Part shown: positions 62,882 to 64,000 of the stretch, piece by piece
How the letters are laid out: each line of letters begins with the position of its first letter
How positions within the stretch are numbered: position 1 is the first letter of the stretch
Source: Aedes albopictus
Taxonomy: Eukaryota > Arthropoda > Insecta > Diptera > Culicidae
DNA: 64,000 nucleotides
Reading direction: 5' to 3'
NCBI RefSeq assembly: GCF_035046485.1
Contig: NC_085136.1
Location: 161,011,963 to 161,075,962, forward strand
Notes under the pieces: generated by a model
Seen by the model: the letters and a program-made list of their open reading frames with translations, nothing else
Database searches by the model: none
Told to the model about the DNA's origin: nothing
Made by a program: the position numbers and the translations under genes

Positions 62882-64000
62882 ATGGCCACCTCTGGTGGTC
62901 CCATGGGACCACGATATCCGGCCTTCCTGGACCCTGGAAATGAATTTGGCAAACTGATTATTCTTGAAATGCGAGCAAAGGAAAATCGTCCTCTTCCAAA
63001 TCCATTCATCATTGGAGAGAGTGTTGAAGCTGTTATCGGAGGGTCTGTTGAATCAGCACGCAGCGATGTACAAAGAACGCAATGCACGATCGAAGCACGT
63101 AATCCAGTTCACGCTGAAAAACTCATCGGTCTCACTGAACTATCCGACGGAACGCCAATCTGTATCACGCTGCATCCCAAATTGAATTTGAGCAAGTGTC
63201 AACAACAGAATTGTTGCATATGACAGAACAGGATATTCAAGATGCTCTGACGCCTCAGGGAGTAATTGGGGTTAAGCGCATCACTCGAATCGTTGATAGG
63301 AAGAAAGTGAATACTCCAGCGTTAATCCTGTCGTTCAACAGCACGACCAGTGAAGAGAATTGTCAGACAAAAGAGGCACAAAACAAGCAACAAAGAAGGA
63401 GCGACGATTACTCTTTATCCCTACTGGTAACAGATAATGACATGATCCCGAATTTTTTTGTTGCAGACAAAATGGAAGCTGAATTTGTTGCGTACTTTTC
63501 AACTCGTGAATAATCAATTATTGCTAACCCAAAGTCGAAACTGTTTGATGATAGAGCTTCACCAGAGTTGCAGTGTTTACCGACTCGAAGTTACCGTTCG
63601 AAAATCGCAATGCAAGGCTTAAACATCTCTAAGCTCGTGGTGTACGATGTTAATCCCATTATTTTCAAGTTGGGACAAACTTATGTTGCATGGGTTTGTT
63701 TGTCGCAACAAATACAGGTTGCGACATTGTCAATATTGTTGCGCGATGGTTGAATTTTGATTCACTGAGCACGACGTATCCTGAGCATGTGAAAGTTGGA
63801 CTAACTCGCTTCGCCACGAAACCGTTCTACCCAAACCCACTACAATGTTATGGATGCTACCGATTCGGGCATTTGAGTGTACGCTGCCCCGGACCAAAAA
63901 GATGTTATAACTGCTCTGGAGAACATGTAGTGGAAAAATGCGATGAACCAGCTCAATGTGTTAATTGTGAAGCCGACCATCGTTCCACCTTCAGACGGTG
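62882..64000 (+). pseudogene. Non-LTR ORF1 (Gag-like) with three zinc knuckles, frameshifted, runs off the window
   Basis: ATG at 62882 opens MATSGGPMGPRYPAFLDPGN, then PLPNPFIIGESVEAVIGGSV. The frame shifts near 63200 into DIQDALTPQGVIGVKRITRI and stops at 63511. Another shift is needed near 63560 (SKIAMQGLNISKLVVYDVNP) and again before 63750 (IVARWLNFDSLSTTYPEHV). At 63845-63990 are CYGCYRFGHLSVRC (CX2CX4HX4C), CYNCSGEHVVEKC and CVNCEADH. Such Gag-like ORF1s bind element RNA in Jockey-, I- and LOA-type elements. ORF2 would lie beyond 64000. At least three frameshifts make it inactive. Confidence 0.8.

Overview
The window looks like nuclear DNA of a culicine mosquito, most likely Aedes. It is AT-rich and dominated by nested transposons. 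The tRNA-derived SINEs with (AAG)n tails resemble mosquito Feilai-type SINEs. The retrotransposon remnants are RTE-like (JAM1-like), LOA/I-like and R1-like non-LTR elements, copia elements, and many terminal-inverted-repeat (TIR) elements. The species is inferred from style only; no search was run.

Only two host loci can be supported. At 35201-35385 (minus) is the first coding exon of an integrin alpha chain: signal peptide, N-terminus of the beta-propeller, and a GTAAGT donor. Its downstream exons should lie at lower coordinates, but none was found, so 1-35200 is probably part of a very large first intron. At 57287-57946 (minus) are the last two exons of the proteasome activator PA28-gamma/REG-gamma (PSME3), separated by a 72-bp intron. 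Its 5' exon was not found.

Layout. 1-8.5 kb: TIR elements, a degenerate LOA-like reverse transcriptase (RT), a hAT-type MITE, a SINE inside a 52-bp direct repeat, and the 5' end of an RTE-like element. 8.8-10.8 kb: a 1.7-kb internally deleted copia element with both LTRs and a target-site duplication (TSD). 11-15.4 kb: two copies of a LOA-like element on the minus strand, separated by a 1.2-kb TIR element; the second carries two 366-bp tandem monomers. 15.7-19 kb: SINEs, very short retroinsertions, an iteron-bearing TIR element with a palindromic insertion, and a PiggyBac-unrelated MITE. 21.9-23.8 kb: RTE-like RT split by a 951-bp element. 24-27.4 kb: minisatellite relics and a ~135-bp satellite rich in AAGATGGCGG. 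28.5-29.4 kb: a second iteron-bearing TIR element. 30.6-34.7 kb: R1-like non-LTR remains. 36.8-40 kb: RTE-like remains. 40-42.5 kb: a 24-bp minisatellite. 44.9-53.4 kb: a LOA-like element (minus) interrupted by a MITE and by a nearly intact young copia element (48766-53159). 53.8-55.4 kb: R1-like element (minus) interrupted by a SINE. 55.5-56.4 kb: a third iteron-bearing TIR element. 58.3-62.4 kb: a four-layer transposon nest. 62.4-64 kb: the 5' end of another non-LTR element running off the window.

The most notable observations are: (1) a hairpin-forming motif shared by the 5' regions of two different non-LTR families; (2) a MITE family with three copies, all with 7-bp TSDs; (3) a palindromic element whose unduplicated relative is also present; (4) three TIR elements of unrelated terminal sequence that share one architecture; and (5) several insertions whose empty site can be read from another copy in the same window. 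No CRISPR array, intact tRNA, rRNA or bacterial-type operon was seen.
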